A DNA stretch of 64,000 bases, taken from positions 177,653 to 241,652 of the forward strand of contig CAYQBG010000003.1 of assembly GCA_964415675.1 (NCBI GenBank), written 5' to 3'. Of this stretch, positions 63,101 to 64,000 are shown piece by piece. The first letter of the stretch is position 1; the number at the start of each line of letters is the position of its first letter. The translations under genes were made by a program, and so were the position numbers. The notes beneath the pieces are model-generated. The model was not told the origin of the DNA and did not search any database. It saw only the letters and a list, made by a program, of their open reading frames with translations. The stretch comes from UBA5336 sp964415675 (GTDB lineage: Bacteria; Pseudomonadota; Alphaproteobacteria; Caulobacterales; Hyphomonadaceae).

Positions 63101-63890
63101 GGTCGCCAGACCCAGCCACCCGCTCGGACTGGCGTGGCAGTATCTCAACATTTGCCGCATGGTTGATACTGAGCCACCCATCGCTCAGCCAGCCACGCAC
63201 CCGGACCCTGTGACCCGTCGCAGTTGCACATATCTCGCCGGCGGGGCGTTCAATCGTGAGCGTGATTTCGCTTGCCAGCAATGACCGGCGACAGGCTACG
63301 TCCGGGCCGGTCTCGCGTCGCGCCTCACCCAGTATTCCCTCGACAATCGTGAAACCGCGGACTGTTTCTTCAACCTCACGGACCTGGCGCACACGGTAAG
63401 CCTCATGCCCCCAGAGGCCGCGCCCGGTCTCGCGCGCATCTCTCTCGGCCTCGACCAGCACGCCGGCGGCCAGCGCGGTGTCCGGCCATGTGCGGACCCG
63501 TGCCCCACCGCGGCTGACCATCTCAAGATTGAGCCAGAGGCGAGGCCCGAGTTGGTCATCGGTCAATACATGCGCAAGGGCGCGATCATAACGATCCCGG
63601 GTCAGTCCAGCATAGTAAAGGCGCACGCGACGGCCAAGAGCCATATCCTCCAGCATCCGGGAGGACTTATCGGCATGGGGCTGGCCCACCCGGTCCCGCC
63701 GTGCAGGCGCCGGGGCTTCCAGGCCAACAAGTCGCACGCTCTGGCCCGTGTCAAGCACGAGCGCGTCGCCATCGATAATGCGAACGACGCGCCCACGCTC
63801 GCCCGGAACAAGTGCCTCCAGCGGGTCGCTCCCACCGCAAGCGGTGATCAACAGGCAGAATGCCAGGGCAAGCTTCAAATGGTTCGGCAA
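63093..63890 (-). CDS. Staphylococcal-nuclease-like lipoprotein
   Basis: The 265-residue protein has a lipoprotein signal (lipobox ITAC) and a thermonuclease-type OB fold: VVRIIDGDALVLDTGQSVRL, GLEAPAPAR and VRLYYAGLTRDRYDRALAHV. The catalytic arginines and calcium-binding aspartates look at least partly kept, so surface nuclease activity is possible. A C-terminal part (about 180-265) is not part of the nuclease domain. The start is probably a TTG at 63890, preceded by AAGGAGG. It shares no operon with the pilus genes. Confidence 0.82.
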   Translation of the reverse strand: MPNHLKLALAFCLLITACGGSDPLEALVPGERGRVVRIIDGDALVLDTGQSVRLVGLEAPAPARRDRVGQPHADKSSRMLEDMALGRRVRLYYAGLTRDRYDRALAHVLTDDQLGPRLWLNLEMVSRGGARVRTWPDTALAAGVLVEAERDARETGRGLWGHEAYRVRQVREVEETVRGFTIVEGILGEARRETGPDVACRRSLLASEITLTIERPAGEICATATGHRVRVRGWLSDGWLSINHAANVEILPRQSERVAGSGDPS

Positions 63891-63915
63891 TTGCGCTATG
63901 CCCCTCCTTCGGAAC

Positions 63916-63992
63916 GGTCCCGTAGCTCAGCAGGATAGAGCAACAGATTCCTAATCTGTAGGTCACAGGTTCGAATCCTGTCGGGATCGCCA
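63916..63992 (+). tRNA. tRNA-Arg (anticodon CCT)
   Basis: The 77-base cloverleaf has acceptor stem GGTCCCG with CGGGATC (one G-T pair), D arm TAGCTCAGCAGGATAGAGCA, anticodon stem ACAGA with TCTGT and loop TTCCTAA giving anticodon CCT (reads AGG), and T arm with GGTTCGAATCC. The 3' CCA is encoded. It reads the rare AGG codon. Confidence 0.95.
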
Positions 63993-64000
63993 TGAAAACA

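Noticed and set aside
63916..64000. An integrated element at the tRNA-Arg gene
   Set aside because: tRNA 3' ends are common integration sites, but only 8 bases lie beyond it in the window, so nothing can be seen.

Overview
This window is GC-rich chromosomal DNA from a free-living alphaproteobacterium, most likely from the Caulobacterales/Maricaulales (Hyphomonadaceae-like) branch. The best clues are a DivL-type kinase whose phospho-accepting histidine is replaced by tyrosine (6545-9028, minus), a perfect TTAA-N7-TTAAC CtrA box in front of it, a Caulobacter-style tad/cpa pilus locus, a methionine synthase split over two genes, and several promoters of the alphaproteobacterial type. The placement is an inference from gene content; no 16S gene is present. 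Nearly all of the window reads as core genome: I see no phage, insertion sequence, CRISPR array or toxin-antitoxin pair.

Layout from left to right. 1-650: start of the succinate dehydrogenase operon (sdhC, truncated sdhD), minus strand. 696-6554: a DUF885 metallopeptidase-like protein overlapping a class I glutamine amidotransferase, a SnoaL-like protein, asd, rarD, a candidate small RNA and a PPP-family phosphatase. 6545-12485: divL, a DUF937 protein, and the mtaB-ftsY pair. 12579-16514: lspA, a DUF3035 lipoprotein and two M16 peptidases (one with the metal site, one without). 16569-18036: mlaA-mlaC. 18188-24678: a methionine-cycle operon headed by an ArsR-methyltransferase fusion with its own AT-rich operator, then metF, both halves of metH with a gamma-glutamylcyclotransferase-like gene between them, and a glyoxalase-fold protein. 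24873-29950: a four-gene branched-chain 2-oxoacid dehydrogenase operon. 30119-39507: purA, an EamA transporter, a YmdB-like phosphoesterase, a large acidic lipoprotein of unknown function, a zinc protease, ilvA, transaldolase, yebC and a PP2C-like phosphatase. 39539-46410: a quinone oxidoreductase, xerD, a large helical-repeat protein with a tiny membrane protein in front, aroK-aroB and a CorC/HlyC transporter. 46498-46596: a paired REP-like element. 46686-52637: a pseudouridine synthase, a FAD monooxygenase, a small MscS channel, a TPR protein, an NAD-binding epimerase and an intracellular PHA depolymerase.

52765-63100 is the tad/cpa tight-adherence pilus locus: minus-strand flp pilin, cpaA, cpaB, cpaC, cpaD, cpaE, cpaF, tadB and tadC, with two TadE/F pseudopilin genes on the plus strand across a 359-base gap. 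The pilin gene has its own strong terminator, and a CtrA-like box lies just after cpaA. Together with divL this suggests pilus synthesis tied to the cell cycle, as in Caulobacter. The window ends with a nuclease-fold lipoprotein and a tRNA-Arg(CCT).

The most interesting signals not explained by ordinary annotation are the CtrA box at divL, a structured, terminator-like leader between the two E1 genes of the branched-chain dehydrogenase, a candidate minus-strand small RNA between rarD and the phosphatase, and a plus-strand terminator with no gene behind it opposite the pilin leader.
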